Positions 8,508-16,375 of a stretch of 64,000 nt of DNA are shown here, piece after piece. The translations under genes were made by a program, and so were the position numbers. Each line of letters opens with the position of its first letter. Position 1 is the stretch's first letter. The stretch is from Clostridiales bacterium (GTDB lineage Bacteria > Bacillota > Clostridia > Oscillospirales > CAG-382), in NCBI GenBank assembly GCA_004553575.1, contig SFLA01000001.1, positions 77,742-141,741 of the forward strand. The letters run 5' to 3'. Below the pieces are notes generated by a model. It ran no database searches, was not told the DNA's origin, and saw only the letters and a list, made by a program, of their open reading frames with translations.

Positions 8508-8909
8508 TCAGCCGTTTCTATCGGCGGCGATACGCCCGAGCACGCCGTTTACGAAGGCGGGCGCTTTGTCGTCGTCGTATCTGCGGGCAAGCTCGATCGC
8601 CTCGTTAACGATTATCTCGGTGTCGGTTCCCTCTCCGAACAGCAGCTCAAACGAAGCGAGCCGGAGCACCGCCAGCGATACCCGCGATATGCGGGATATC
8701 GACCAGTTGTCCGCCGCGGCGGATATACGCACGTCGATCTCCTTCTCGTGCGCACACGCACCCTCGAACAGGCTCTTTGCGAACGCCGAATACTTCTCCT
8801 CGCGCATTTCCTTCGCGCGCTCCATTATCTCCTCCGGAGCTTCTTCCGGTGAAAACCCGTGCTCGAAAAGGAGACAGAGCGCCGCTTCGCGTGATTCACG
8901 TCTTGTCAT
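8508..8909 (-). CDS. nusB: Transcription antitermination factor NusB
   Basis: Component of rRNA antitermination complexes that binds boxA RNA with NusE (S10). The product is 133 aa from the ATG at 8909 (MTRRESREAALCLLFEHGFS). I reject the in-frame ATG at 8936: it sits at about +1 of the promoter, while the 8909 start has GGAGAG six bases upstream. The all-helical NusB fold is supported by the C-terminal EIIVNEAIELARRYDDDKAP and FVNGVLGRIA motifs. First gene of the long operon running to recN. Confidence 0.94.
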   Translation of the reverse strand: MTRRESREAALCLLFEHGFSPEEAPEEIMERAKEMREEKYSAFAKSLFEGACAHEKEIDVRISAAADNWSISRISRVSLAVLRLASFELLFGEGTDTEIIVNEAIELARRYDDDKAPAFVNGVLGRIAADRNG

Positions 8910-8939
8910 AAAAACTCTCCGGTCATAATTTTTCATTTT

Positions 8940-8968
8940 ATTATATCATTCCGCGCCGAAAAATGCAA
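8940..8968 (-). promoter_or_regulatory. SigA-type promoter of the nusB-ispA-OLE-dxs-recN operon
   Basis: Minus strand TTGCAT (8968-8963), 17-bp spacer, TATAAT (8945-8940). The predicted start near 8933 leaves a short leader before the GGAGAG ribosome-binding site of nusB. It lies directly after the terminator of the upstream minus-strand unit. Confidence 0.85.
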
Positions 8969-8981
8969 CCGGAAAATATAT

Positions 8982-9008
8982 AAAAACCGCCCCGCAGAAG
9001 CGGGGCGG
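8982..9008 (-). terminator. Intrinsic terminator of the ECF/DUF4430 operon
   Basis: Minus-strand hairpin CCGCCCCGC-ttct-GCGGGGCGG (9008-8987) with nine perfect base pairs, followed by TTTTT. It lies 8 bp after the ECF S-component stop and separates this unit from the nusB promoter. Confidence 0.92.
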
Positions 9009-9015
9009 ACGCGGA

Positions 9016-9540
9016 TTACACATGAGCCTTGAGCCTGCCGAGCAGCTTTATAAGCGGCGGCGCGAGAAAGCCGCAGGCGAAGTTTCCGGCGGCGTGTATC
9101 GCATCGAACGGAAGTCCGGCGGCTATCCAAGCCAGAGTTTGCGAAAGGCCGAATCCCGCAAGAATCGCCTGCGCGGGCGCGTAAAGCGTACCGAACGCGA
9201 GCCCGAACAGCCCGGACACGAGCGGGCAGAAAATATAAGCCCTTTTCCCTTCGAACAGACTGCGGGGCAGCAGCATGACCGCCCCCCAAAGCACCGTCCA
9301 GACATAAAGATACGGTATCCACCATATGCCGAACCCGTCGAACAGACCGCATAAAAACACGAAGACATATACCGGCGCGAGCGCCTTCACACGGTATACG
9401 ACGGTGAACGCCACGATGAACGTTCCGATAAGATGTATGTTCGGCAGCATCTGCATAACCAGCTTCGAAACATACATCAGAGCGCCGAACATGGCAAACA
9501 ACACATATTCGGCAATGCGGTTATTCCGCTTTGAGCTCAT
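9016..9540 (-). CDS. ECF transporter S component, candidate cobalamin specificity subunit
   Basis: A 174-aa integral membrane protein with about six hydrophobic segments and no nucleotide-binding domain. This is the architecture of ECF S components, which work with shared EcfA/EcfT modules; none is encoded nearby, so a group II system is inferred. The N-terminus MSSKRNNRIAEYVLFAMFGA has the typical short basic head before the first helix. It overlaps the upstream DUF4430 lipoprotein gene by 20 bp and lies under the same cobalamin riboswitch, so cobalamin or a cobinamide is the likely substrate. The protein itself does not show the substrate; that comes from context. Confidence 0.8.
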   Translation of the reverse strand: MSSKRNNRIAEYVLFAMFGALMYVSKLVMQMLPNIHLIGTFIVAFTVVYRVKALAPVYVFVFLCGLFDGFGIWWIPYLYVWTVLWGAVMLLPRSLFEGKRAYIFCPLVSGLFGLAFGTLYAPAQAILAGFGLSQTLAWIAAGLPFDAIHAAGNFACGFLAPPLIKLLGRLKAHV

Positions 9541-9976
9541 ACACCTTTGCGGAATCTATGTTTTCACCGTCAACGCCGGTCATGGCATATTCGCCGTCGA
9601 TATAGAACGCCCAGTACATTCCGTCGGTATCGTAATCAAGCGTCATTCCGTTTACCGTTTTTACGTACAGGCCGTAATCGCCCTCCTCGCCGGCAATAAG
9701 TCCGGCGGCGACCAGCGCGTCGCCGAGCACGGCTTCGTCGGTGGATACGGTAACGGTTATAGTCCTGTCCTCGGCGGTTATCTTAAGTGTAAATACGGTG
9801 CCGCCCTCCCCGACCGAAACGTCGGAGTTGTATACGGCGGAAGCCCATATCCCGGATTCCTGCACACTCTCGTTTCCGTTCGATGTTTCCGGAGTCTCCG
9901 GAGCGGTGCAGGCACAGAAGAGCATCGTGACGGTGAGTATCGCAGCAAGCAGCAGCGAAAGCTTTTTGAGATTCAT
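9521..9976 (-). CDS. DUF4430 (transcobalamin-like) lipoprotein
   Basis: A 151-aa exported lipoprotein. The signal peptide MNLKKLSLLLAAILTVTMLF ends at a lipobox-like ACTA, with acylated Cys at about residue 22. A short Ser/Glu/Thr linker leads into a domain of about 90 aa with TVSTDEAVLGDALVAAGLI, VKTVNGM and MYWAFYIDGEYAMTGVD. This matches DUF4430, which is related to the C-terminal domain of transcobalamin and intrinsic factor. I start at the ATG at 9976, preceded by AAAGGAG, and not at the longer frame that runs into the riboswitch. With the adjacent S component and the riboswitch, capture of B12 at the cell surface is the likely job. Confidence 0.86.
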   Translation of the reverse strand: MNLKKLSLLLAAILTVTMLFCACTAPETPETSNGNESVQESGIWASAVYNSDVSVGEGGTVFTLKITAEDRTITVTVSTDEAVLGDALVAAGLIAGEEGDYGLYVKTVNGMTLDYDTDGMYWAFYIDGEYAMTGVDGENIDSAKVYELKAE

Positions 9977-9982
9977 TTTTTG

Positions 9983-10018
9983 TTTTCTCCTTTGTTTTGT
10001 TTTTTTGCGCGGAGAAAA
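9983..10018 (-). promoter_or_regulatory. Expression platform: ribosome-binding-site sequestering hairpin
   Basis: On the minus strand TTTTCTCC (10018-10011) is exactly complementary to GGAGAAAA (9990-9983), the ribosome-binding site of the DUF4430 gene, with a 20-nt A-rich loop. This suggests that the cobalamin riboswitch acts on translation. The anti-RBS is itself flanked by GCGCC and GCGC, which could form a competing stem. Confidence 0.65.
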
Positions 10019-10074
10019 GGCGCCCGGTCTCCCCCACGCCGCGGAATGCGCTTCCCGTCCCCGCGCCGGCGGGA

Positions 10075-10265
10075 CAAGGACAAACACGGGCGGCGATCTG
10101 CCCGGGAGCCGGGCGTGTTTCACGGCATCGCAGGTATTCCGGCTGTCACGGCAATGGCTGTTGCGGCGGGATCACACCGCGCTTTCCCTGCGGTCGTACG
10201 GGGCGCCGGCTGCGCCTTCTCCGTACGGCTCTGTTATAACAAATCGAATGCCGTCGATTTTCTCT
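10075..10265 (-). promoter_or_regulatory. Cobalamin (AdoCbl-type) riboswitch
   Basis: The minus-strand leader contains GCAGGGAAAGCGGTG followed by GATCCCGCCGC, AACAGCC, and later GACAGCCGGAATACCTGC. These match the conserved core of cobalamin riboswitches (GGGAA..GGTG.. and GGA.ACCTGC). The flanking repeat CGTACGG/CCGTACG (about 10225-10193) and a GC-rich arm GCCCGGC/CCCGGGC fit peripheral helices. The outer ends are approximate. It lies between a consensus promoter and the DUF4430 gene. Confidence 0.85.
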
Positions 10266-10278
10266 TGCCACGGAGGTG

Positions 10279-10307
10279 ATTATACCTTCTTTTTTTCCGC
10301 AAGTCAA
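10279..10307 (-). promoter_or_regulatory. Promoter of the riboswitch-DUF4430-ECF unit
   Basis: Minus strand TTGACT (10307-10302), 17-bp spacer, TATAAT (10284-10279). Predicted start near 10272, at the 5' side of the cobalamin aptamer. It is divergent from the gpmI promoter at 10338. Confidence 0.85.
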
Positions 10308-10337
10308 TCCGGGCGGGCGGAATTTTCCGGCTTCCTC

Positions 10338-10366
10338 TTGATTAATTGAAGGATATGTATTATAAT
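10338..10366 (+). promoter_or_regulatory. Promoter of the gpmI-to-leuS operon
   Basis: TTGATT (10338-10343), 17-bp spacer, TATAAT (10361-10366), giving a start near 10373 and a leader of about 46 nt. A GGGAGA ribosome-binding site precedes gpmI. Confidence 0.82.
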
Positions 10367-10418
10367 ATTTCGAATAATGGAGTTCTGTATCCAAATAATC
10401 AATACGGGAGAATGAAAT

Positions 10419-12053
10419 ATGACAGACGTACGCACCGGAAAAGCAAAAACGCCGGTAGTAACTATAGTAATGGACGGCGTCGGGCTCTGCCCGCGCACCG
10501 AGGGAAATGCGGTCGCGGAGGCCGCGACTCCCACGCTCGATATGCTTATGGAGAAATACCCCACCTTCAGCCTTAAGGCTCACGGAACCGCGGTCGGGCT
10601 TCCCACCGACGACGACATGGGCAACAGCGAGGTCGGCCACAATGCCCTGGGCTCCGGCCAGATATTCGCGCAGGGCGCAAAGCTGGTTTCAAATGCGATC
10701 AATTCCGGCAGGCTGTTCGAATCCGACACCTGGAACGAGCTTACGGGTAATGTTAAAAAGACCGGCGGAACCCTTCACTTCATAGGGCTGTTTTCCGACG
10801 GCAACGTGCATTCGCACATAGACCATCTCCGTGCGATGATTGCCGAATGTAAAAAAGAAGGGGTCAAAAACGTAAGAATACATGTCCTGCTTGACGGAAG
10901 AGACGTCGGCGAGACGAGCGCGCTCGAATATATCGACCCGTTCGAGGAGTTCCTGTCCTCGCTGCGCGGAGACGGATTCGACGCCCGTATAGCGTCCGGA
11001 GGCGGAAGAATGGTAATAACCATGGACCGCTACGAAGCGAACTGGGGCATGGTGGAGCTCGGCTGGAAAACTCATGTGCTCGGCGAGGGCAGAGCCTTTG
11101 CTTCGGCTCACGAAGCGGTCGAGACCTACCGCGCCGAGACCGGAAAGATCGACCAGGACCTCCCTCCCTTCGTAATTGCCGAGAACGGCGCTCCGATAGG
11201 CAGAATAGAGGACGGCGACAGCGTTATATTCTATAATTTCCGCGGCGACAGAGCGATCGAGATTTCGCGCGCGTTTGACGATAAGAATTTCGATAAGTTC
11301 GACCGTGTGAGATACCCTTCGGTGGTGTACGCAGGAATGCTTGAGTACGACGGCGACACGCATATCCCGAGCCGGTATCTCGTGTCCCCGCCCGAGATTT
11401 CGAACACGCTCGGCGAATATCTGGTAAGCCTGGGGCTTTCCCAGTACGCGCTGTCCGAAACGCAGAAGTACGGACATGTCACCTACTTCTGGAACGGAAA
11501 CCGCAGCGGAAAGTTTTCGGAATCGCTCGAAACCTATGTTGAGATACCGTCGGATACGGTACCGTTCGAGCAGCGCCCGTGGATGAAGTGCGCCGAGATA
11601 ACCGATGCTCTTATAGCCGCAATCGAGAGCGGCAGATACGATTTTCTTAGGGTGAATTTCCCCAACGGCGATATGGTCGGACACACCGGGTCGCTCCGCG
11701 CCACCGAGATTGCAATGGAAGCGCTCGACATCTGTCTTGCCCGTATATTAAAAGCCGTAGACAAGGCGGGCGCGGTGGCGATAATCACCGCCGACCACGG
11801 AAATGCCGACGAAATGTACGAATACAACAAAAAGAAGGGCTGCGTGTCGCTCAATGCCGACGGCACCCCCAAGGCAAAGACCAGCCATACGCTCAACCCC
11901 GTGCCCTGCATTATATACGACAACACGGGCAGAGACGACTATGTCTGCGTGCCGGGCAGCTACGGACTCGCCAACGTTGCGGCAACCGTGGTGACACTGC
12001 TCGGATTCGAACCGAAGTCCATGTGGGAAAAGCCGATGGTACAGCCCAAATAA
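10419..12053 (+). CDS. gpmI: 2,3-bisphosphoglycerate-independent phosphoglycerate mutase
   Basis: Mn-dependent glycolytic enzyme interconverting 3- and 2-phosphoglycerate through a phosphoserine intermediate. The product is 544 aa, about 30 aa longer than the common form. The first metal site is IVMDGVGLCPRTEGNA. The nucleophile Ser lies in GNSEVGHNALGSGQ (about residues 68-81), and the C-terminal alkaline-phosphatase-like metal motif is ITADHGNADEM followed by KTSHTLNPVP. Substrate-binding HVLLDGRDVGE is present. It stands at the head of a 13-gene operon and away from pgk-tpiA at about 53 kb. Confidence 0.96.
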   Translation: MTDVRTGKAKTPVVTIVMDGVGLCPRTEGNAVAEAATPTLDMLMEKYPTFSLKAHGTAVGLPTDDDMGNSEVGHNALGSGQIFAQGAKLVSNAINSGRLFESDTWNELTGNVKKTGGTLHFIGLFSDGNVHSHIDHLRAMIAECKKEGVKNVRIHVLLDGRDVGETSALEYIDPFEEFLSSLRGDGFDARIASGGGRMVITMDRYEANWGMVELGWKTHVLGEGRAFASAHEAVETYRAETGKIDQDLPPFVIAENGAPIGRIEDGDSVIFYNFRGDRAIEISRAFDDKNFDKFDRVRYPSVVYAGMLEYDGDTHIPSRYLVSPPEISNTLGEYLVSLGLSQYALSETQKYGHVTYFWNGNRSGKFSESLETYVEIPSDTVPFEQRPWMKCAEITDALIAAIESGRYDFLRVNFPNGDMVGHTGSLRATEIAMEALDICLARILKAVDKAGAVAIITADHGNADEMYEYNKKKGCVSLNADGTPKAKTSHTLNPVPCIIYDNTGRDDYVCVPGSYGLANVAATVVTLLGFEPKSMWEKPMVQPK

Positions 12054-12077
12054 ACCGCTATACAAAGGATTGCCGAC

Positions 12078-12788
12078 ATGATAATCGATATCATACAAAC
12101 CGTATTGAGCGGCGGCGACGTCGTTCCCCTTATACTGATGCTGCTGCTTATGGTTCCTCTGCTGCTCATATCGCTCAGTGTGCACGAGGCGGCGCACGGC
12201 TGGATGGCGCACAAATGCGGGGACGATACCGCATATATCAGCGGAAGAGTGTCGCTGAACCCTCTGGCACATCTCGATCCGATCGGCTTTCTTATGCTCA
12301 TAACCGTCGGATTCGGCTGGGCGAAGCCGGTTCCGGTCAACTACCGCTATCTGCGCAACCCCAAGCGCGACATCGCGCTGGTATCGCTGGCGGGGCCGGT
12401 GTCCAATATCATACTCTGCTTTTTGTGCACCGGCGTTTATGTTGCGGCCGAGCGGTTTCTCGGCGGGACGGTCGTCGGCATGGTGCTTCGCCTGGCGTTT
12501 ATGATTTCGGCAACCCTTAACGCCGGACTTGCCGTATTCAACCTTATTCCTCTGCCCCCGCTTGACGGATCGAAGGTGCTGTCCTGTCTGCTTCCCCCGA
12601 ACACTGCGGCGAAATATCTTATGCTCGAGCGCTACTTCCGCTATATCATGCTCGCGCTGATATTCGCTTCGTATGTTCCGGTGCTCGGCAGGATCGCCGA
12701 CATTATATGGACTCCGATATCGCTGGTCAGGCAGTTGCTGACGGGAGGGTTCTATTCCCTGTTCTCGTTTATCTTCGGTCTGTTCTGA
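12078..12788 (+). CDS. Site-2 protease family (M50) membrane metalloprotease
   Basis: A 236-aa multi-pass membrane protein of the FtsH-independent, short rhomboid-like M50 group (YwhC type). The zinc motif HEAAHGW follows the first hydrophobic helix (residues about 15-40), and the third ligand is in NLIPLPPLDGSKVL. The segment SLNPLAHLDPIGFLML is also typical. No PDZ domain is present, which separates it from RseP and SpoIVFB. It sits between gpmI and scpA, a frequent arrangement (ypuD/ywhC near scpAB) in Firmicutes. The substrate is unknown. Confidence 0.93.
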   Translation: MIIDIIQTVLSGGDVVPLILMLLLMVPLLLISLSVHEAAHGWMAHKCGDDTAYISGRVSLNPLAHLDPIGFLMLITVGFGWAKPVPVNYRYLRNPKRDIALVSLAGPVSNIILCFLCTGVYVAAERFLGGTVVGMVLRLAFMISATLNAGLAVFNLIPLPPLDGSKVLSCLLPPNTAAKYLMLERYFRYIMLALIFASYVPVLGRIADIIWTPISLVRQLLTGGFYSLFSFIFGLF

Positions 12789-12790
12789 TT

Positions 12791-13507
12791 ATGGAGGAAA
12801 AAATTGTCCGTATAGAGCAGTACGAGGGTCCGCTCGACCTGCTGCTCGCGCTTATACAGAAGCATAAAATAGATATACTCGATATACCCATTGCCGATAT
12901 ATGTACCCAGTACATGGAGTATATAGACACCCTGCGGGAGCATGCAATGGAGGTCACCGGCGAGTTTATAGTAATGGGCGCACAGCTTATGCTTATAAAA
13001 TCGCGGATGCTGCTTCCGCGCGACGAGGAGGACGAAGATCCGCGGCGCGAGCTGGTGGACGCGCTGCTCGAGCACCGCAGGGCGGTACTGGCGGCACAGC
13101 TCCTGCGCGAGCGCGCCGAGACATACTTCGACCGCTTTACAAAAGAACCCGACGAGCTCCCGCCCGAGAGCTATTCGCGTCTGCACCCGGTTTCGCTGCT
13201 TACCGAGGCGTTCGCACGGCTGGCAAGCAGAATGTCGGAAGCAGAACTGCCCGAGCCCGAGCTTTTTGAAAAGCTGGAATCCGAGCGGTATTTTACGGTG
13301 GACGAGAAGGTCCTGCACATTTCAAAAAGGCTTTCGCGCCTGCGCAGCTGCCGGTTTTCGGTAATGTTCGACGATTGCCGCAGCCGGGGCGAGATAGTTG
13401 CTACCTTTCTCGCACTGCTCGAAATGGTTAAAAGCGGGTCGGTGTCGGTCCTGCGCGAGGGCGACGAGACCTATCTCGAAATGCAACCCGAGGAGATGCA
13501 GATATGA
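12791..13507 (+). CDS. scpA: Segregation and condensation protein A
   Basis: Kleisin subunit of the SMC-ScpAB condensin, which is loaded at parS by ParB; two parS sites lie at 50.77 kb. The length is 238 aa from the ATG at 12791, two bases after the protease stop. The kleisin N-terminal signature is clear: YEGPLDLLLALIQKHKIDIL and IPIADICTQYMEYI, followed by MGAQLMLIKSRMLLP. The C-terminal winged helix (FSVMFDDCRSRGEIVATFLALLEM) binds the SMC head. The stop overlaps scpB by 4 bp. Confidence 0.96.
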   Translation: MEEKIVRIEQYEGPLDLLLALIQKHKIDILDIPIADICTQYMEYIDTLREHAMEVTGEFIVMGAQLMLIKSRMLLPRDEEDEDPRRELVDALLEHRRAVLAAQLLRERAETYFDRFTKEPDELPPESYSRLHPVSLLTEAFARLASRMSEAELPEPELFEKLESERYFTVDEKVLHISKRLSRLRSCRFSVMFDDCRSRGEIVATFLALLEMVKSGSVSVLREGDETYLEMQPEEMQI

Positions 13508-14064
13508 ATATTTCCGCGCTTACTGCCTTGCTCGAGGCGGTGCTGTTCGCCTGCGGAAGTCCGGTCACCGACGAAAGACTTTCCGAGGTGCTGGAGGTAT
13601 CGCGGACGGATATAGCCGCGGCGGCGGAGGAGCTTAAGAAAAAAACCGATTCTCCCGACAGCGGCATACAGCTTATATACCTTGACGGCGCTTACCAGCT
13701 TTGTACCAAAAGCTGCACCGCCGATGTGGTGCGTAAGGCTCTCGAGCTCCGGAAAACGCCTCCGCTGTCAAAGGCGGCGCTCGAGGTGCTTGCGATAGTC
13801 GCATACAATCAGCCGGTAACCCGTTCCTTTATCGAAACGGTGCGCGGAGTGGATTCGGCATATGTGGTAGGCTCTCTGCTCGATAAGGGTCTGCTCTGCG
13901 AAAAGGGAGTGCTTGACGCGCCCGGCAAACCGACTCTGCTCGGCACCGGCGAGGGATTCCTGCGCTGCTTCGGACTTGAAAGTCTTTCGGATTTGCCCGA
14001 CGCTTCGCTTCTGTGCGAATCCGCCGAAACGGTCGGCAGTCTTATCCCGGAGGACGAACAGTGA
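13504..14064 (+). CDS. scpB: Segregation and condensation protein B
   Basis: Dimeric winged-helix partner of ScpA in the SMC condensin complex, 186 aa. The N-terminal winged helix starts ALTALLEAVLFACGSPVTDE. The second one contains LSKAALEVLAIVAYNQPVTR and SFIETVRGVDS, the most conserved ScpB block, then GKPTLLGTGEGFLRCFGL. The ATG overlaps the scpA stop (ATGA) and the stop overlaps the next start (GTGA), so coupling runs through all three genes. Confidence 0.96.
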   Translation: MNISALTALLEAVLFACGSPVTDERLSEVLEVSRTDIAAAAEELKKKTDSPDSGIQLIYLDGAYQLCTKSCTADVVRKALELRKTPPLSKAALEVLAIVAYNQPVTRSFIETVRGVDSAYVVGSLLDKGLLCEKGVLDAPGKPTLLGTGEGFLRCFGLESLSDLPDASLLCESAETVGSLIPEDEQ

Positions 14065-14690
14065 CCGCCCTGTATATCATTCTCGGGGTTATTGGCTTTA
14101 TACTGCTTATCACGGCGGCGGTGCTCGCAGCAAAGGTGACCGTAGGCGTTTCCTGGTGCGGAGATTTTGTGTTTTCGCTTTCGGTAGGCGGGATATTCCG
14201 CAAAAGCTTTACTGCCGGCGATATAAAAAGCATTACGTCAAAGCAGCCGGAAAAACCGGCAGCAAAAAAGAAAGAAAAAAAGAAAAAGAAGAAGCCGGCA
14301 GAGCCCGGGGAGAGCAGGCTGCCGCTCACCGAACAGCTCGAGATATACAAAAGAGTTATCGCCGCCGCGGTAAAGCACGTCGGGAAGAAGCTTGTAATCG
14401 AAAAATACGTGCTTAAGCTCCGCATAGGGACCGAGGATCCGGCGGCATGCGCCGTTATATACGGCGCCGCATGCGGTACGGCGGCGGAGCTGCTGCGGCT
14501 GGTGCTTTCGCTGAGGCGGGCAGGAGGAGCCGAGATATATTCCGAGTGTATACCGGACTTCCTTTCGGGAGAGACCGACGTATATGCCGACGCGGCGCTT
14601 TCGCTCCGGGTGATATACGGAGCAGTCGCCTTCCTTAAGATAATCAGAATTCTGAATACCGACCCAAAAGCTAAGGAGAAAACGAAATGA
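14061..14690 (+). CDS. DUF2953 family protein (YtfI-like)
   Basis: A 209-aa protein starting at GTG 14061 (overlapping the scpB stop, with GGAGG eight bases upstream). One N-terminal membrane helix (LYIILGVIGFILLITAAVLA) precedes a small beta-rich segment. A Lys-rich stretch of about 15 residues at about 70-90 (KKKEKKKKKKPAEPG) follows, then a domain of about 100 aa containing EKYVLKLRIGTEDPAACAV and IYSECIPDF that fits DUF2953. In Bacillus the homologue ytfI precedes ytfJ, as here. Function is unknown; a sporulation link is inferred from the neighbour only. Confidence 0.82.
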   Translation: MTALYIILGVIGFILLITAAVLAAKVTVGVSWCGDFVFSLSVGGIFRKSFTAGDIKSITSKQPEKPAAKKKEKKKKKKPAEPGESRLPLTEQLEIYKRVIAAAVKHVGKKLVIEKYVLKLRIGTEDPAACAVIYGAACGTAAELLRLVLSLRRAGGAEIYSECIPDFLSGETDVYADAALSLRVIYGAVAFLKIIRILNTDPKAKEKTK

Positions 14691-15154
14691 ACGATATCCC
14701 GCTTAAACAAATCATCGAATCGACCCTCGCAAAAATCGGATCCGTCGCCGATGTCAACACGGTAATAGGCGACCCGATAACCATCGACGGAGGGATAACC
14801 GTCGTACCGTTTTCAAAGGTATCTGTCGGCTTCGCCTCGGGCGGAGTCGATTACGACGGCAAGAACCCGTCTCCGGACAAGGCGCCGCACTTCGCCGGCG
14901 GCAACGGCGCAGGCGTGTGCGTAACACCGCTCGGCTTCCTGCTTATACAGAACGGAGAGGTTCGTCTGCTCGACCTTAAAAACCCCGCGTCGTACGATTA
15001 TCCGCCGCAGGATCCGGTAAGCAAAACCATTACGGCTATCAATTCTCTTGTGGACCGCGCTCCCGAGCTTGTGCTGAAGGTAAAAGACATGATAAAAAAG
15101 CAGCCCGGGGAGCAGGACGACCCGGCCGCCGAATCGGACGCCGAAGCGGAATAA
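14687..15154 (+). CDS. ytfJ: GerW/YtfJ family sporulation protein
   Basis: A 155-aa protein of the GerW family, needed in Bacillus for germination or late sporulation; its biochemical role is unknown. The N-terminus PLKQIIESTLAKIGSVADVN and the block VNTVIGDPITIDGGITVVPF are characteristic. They are followed by the Gly-rich SVGFASGGVDY and GGNGAGVCVTPLGFLLIQNG. The tail is acidic (EQDDPAAESDAEAE). Starts 4 bp inside the end of the DUF2953 gene. It supports a spore-forming lineage but does not prove sporulation. Confidence 0.93.
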   Translation: MNDIPLKQIIESTLAKIGSVADVNTVIGDPITIDGGITVVPFSKVSVGFASGGVDYDGKNPSPDKAPHFAGGNGAGVCVTPLGFLLIQNGEVRLLDLKNPASYDYPPQDPVSKTITAINSLVDRAPELVLKVKDMIKKQPGEQDDPAAESDAEAE

Positions 15155-15205
15155 GTAATTTTCGTGCCGCCCGCGCACATATAATTGTTCGGGTGAAACG
15201 AAAAT

Positions 15206-16354
15206 ATGAAAAAAATATTCGCTCTCATGCTCGTGTGGGCAGTGCTTTCGCTGCCGCTGTTTCCCGCCGCAGACAGCCGGCCGGCGTTCGCGGCGGAATC
15301 GCGCACATACAATCCGCGTGCCTATTGCATATCCGGCACGCTGGGGATCTCGGCATCGTCCGCGGTGCTTATCTGCTCGGACGGAACTGTGCTGTATTCC
15401 CAATCCGACGGAGTGCGTATGGGCTGTGCGAGCACTACCAAATTAATGACGGCGCTGGTAGCATGCGATCTGCTTTACCCGGACACGACGGTAACCGTCC
15501 CTAAGGAAGCATGCGGAATCGAGGGCAGTTCGATATATCTCACCGAAGGTGAGCGTCTTACCGTGCGGGAGCTGCTGCTCGGACTTATGCTCGAATCCGG
15601 AAACGACTGCGCCGCCGCTCTGGCTTATGCCGCCTGCGGAAGTATCGAGGCTTTTACCGACGAGATGAACGCGAAGGCGGAAGCTATCGGTCTCGGGGAC
15701 ACACACTTTGTCAATCCGCACGGGCTCCCGGACGAAAACCATTATACCACCGCCTACGACCTGGCGCTCATCACCGCCGAGGCAATAAAGATCCCGCTTA
15801 TCCGAGATACGATTTCCACGCAAAAGGCGTATATACCCTACCGGGGAATCGAGCGCGGCAGACTGCTTATCAATCATAACCGGCTGCTCGGCAGCTACGA
15901 CGGAATGATCGGCGGAAAGACCGGCTTTACCCGCGCGGACGGGAGATGTCTCGCAACCGCGGCGGAGAGAAACGGTCTTACGCTTATTGCCGTCACCCTG
16001 TCCGCCCCGAACGACTGGCAGGATCACCGCATACTGTTGGATTACGGTTTTTCCGGATTCGCGGCGGTCACGCTTGCCGCCGACGGAGAATATTCGTTTT
16101 CGCTTCCGGTTGCCGGAACGGAAAAAACCGTCCGTGTATCCTGCGGCGAGCTTACCGTCTGTCTGCCGTCGGGAACGGTCGCAGAGACCGCGGTATCCCT
16201 GCCGAGATTCCTGTACGCGCCGGTTTGCGCGGGGGATATCGTCGGGCAGGTGGTGTTCACCGCAGGCGGGAACGAATACGCGGTTCCGCTCAGGGCGGAA
16301 TACGGTGTCGATGCTCCGCGAAGATCGCTTATCGACCGCCTGTTCGGAGGATGA
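15206..16354 (+). CDS. D-alanyl-D-alanine carboxypeptidase (DacF-like, peptidase S11)
   Basis: Membrane-associated low-molecular-weight penicillin-binding protein that trims peptidoglycan stem peptides. Length 382 aa with a signal peptide (residues 1-31, cleavage near AFAAE). All three active-site motifs are present: S76-T-T-K79 in GCASTTKLMTAL, SGN in LESGNDCAAAL, and KTG in IGGKTGFTRADGR. A C-terminal PBP5-type beta domain follows from about residue 285. The next paralogue at 48.7 kb lacks all three motifs, which makes this one the active reference. It lies in an operon with ytfJ and an rluB-type gene, as dacF-like genes often do. Confidence 0.94.
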   Translation: MKKIFALMLVWAVLSLPLFPAADSRPAFAAESRTYNPRAYCISGTLGISASSAVLICSDGTVLYSQSDGVRMGCASTTKLMTALVACDLLYPDTTVTVPKEACGIEGSSIYLTEGERLTVRELLLGLMLESGNDCAAALAYAACGSIEAFTDEMNAKAEAIGLGDTHFVNPHGLPDENHYTTAYDLALITAEAIKIPLIRDTISTQKAYIPYRGIERGRLLINHNRLLGSYDGMIGGKTGFTRADGRCLATAAERNGLTLIAVTLSAPNDWQDHRILLDYGFSGFAAVTLAADGEYSFSLPVAGTEKTVRVSCGELTVCLPSGTVAETAVSLPRFLYAPVCAGDIVGQVVFTAGGNEYAVPLRAEYGVDAPRRSLIDRLFGG

Positions 16355-16375
16355 CGAAAGGATAAGACTGAAAAT

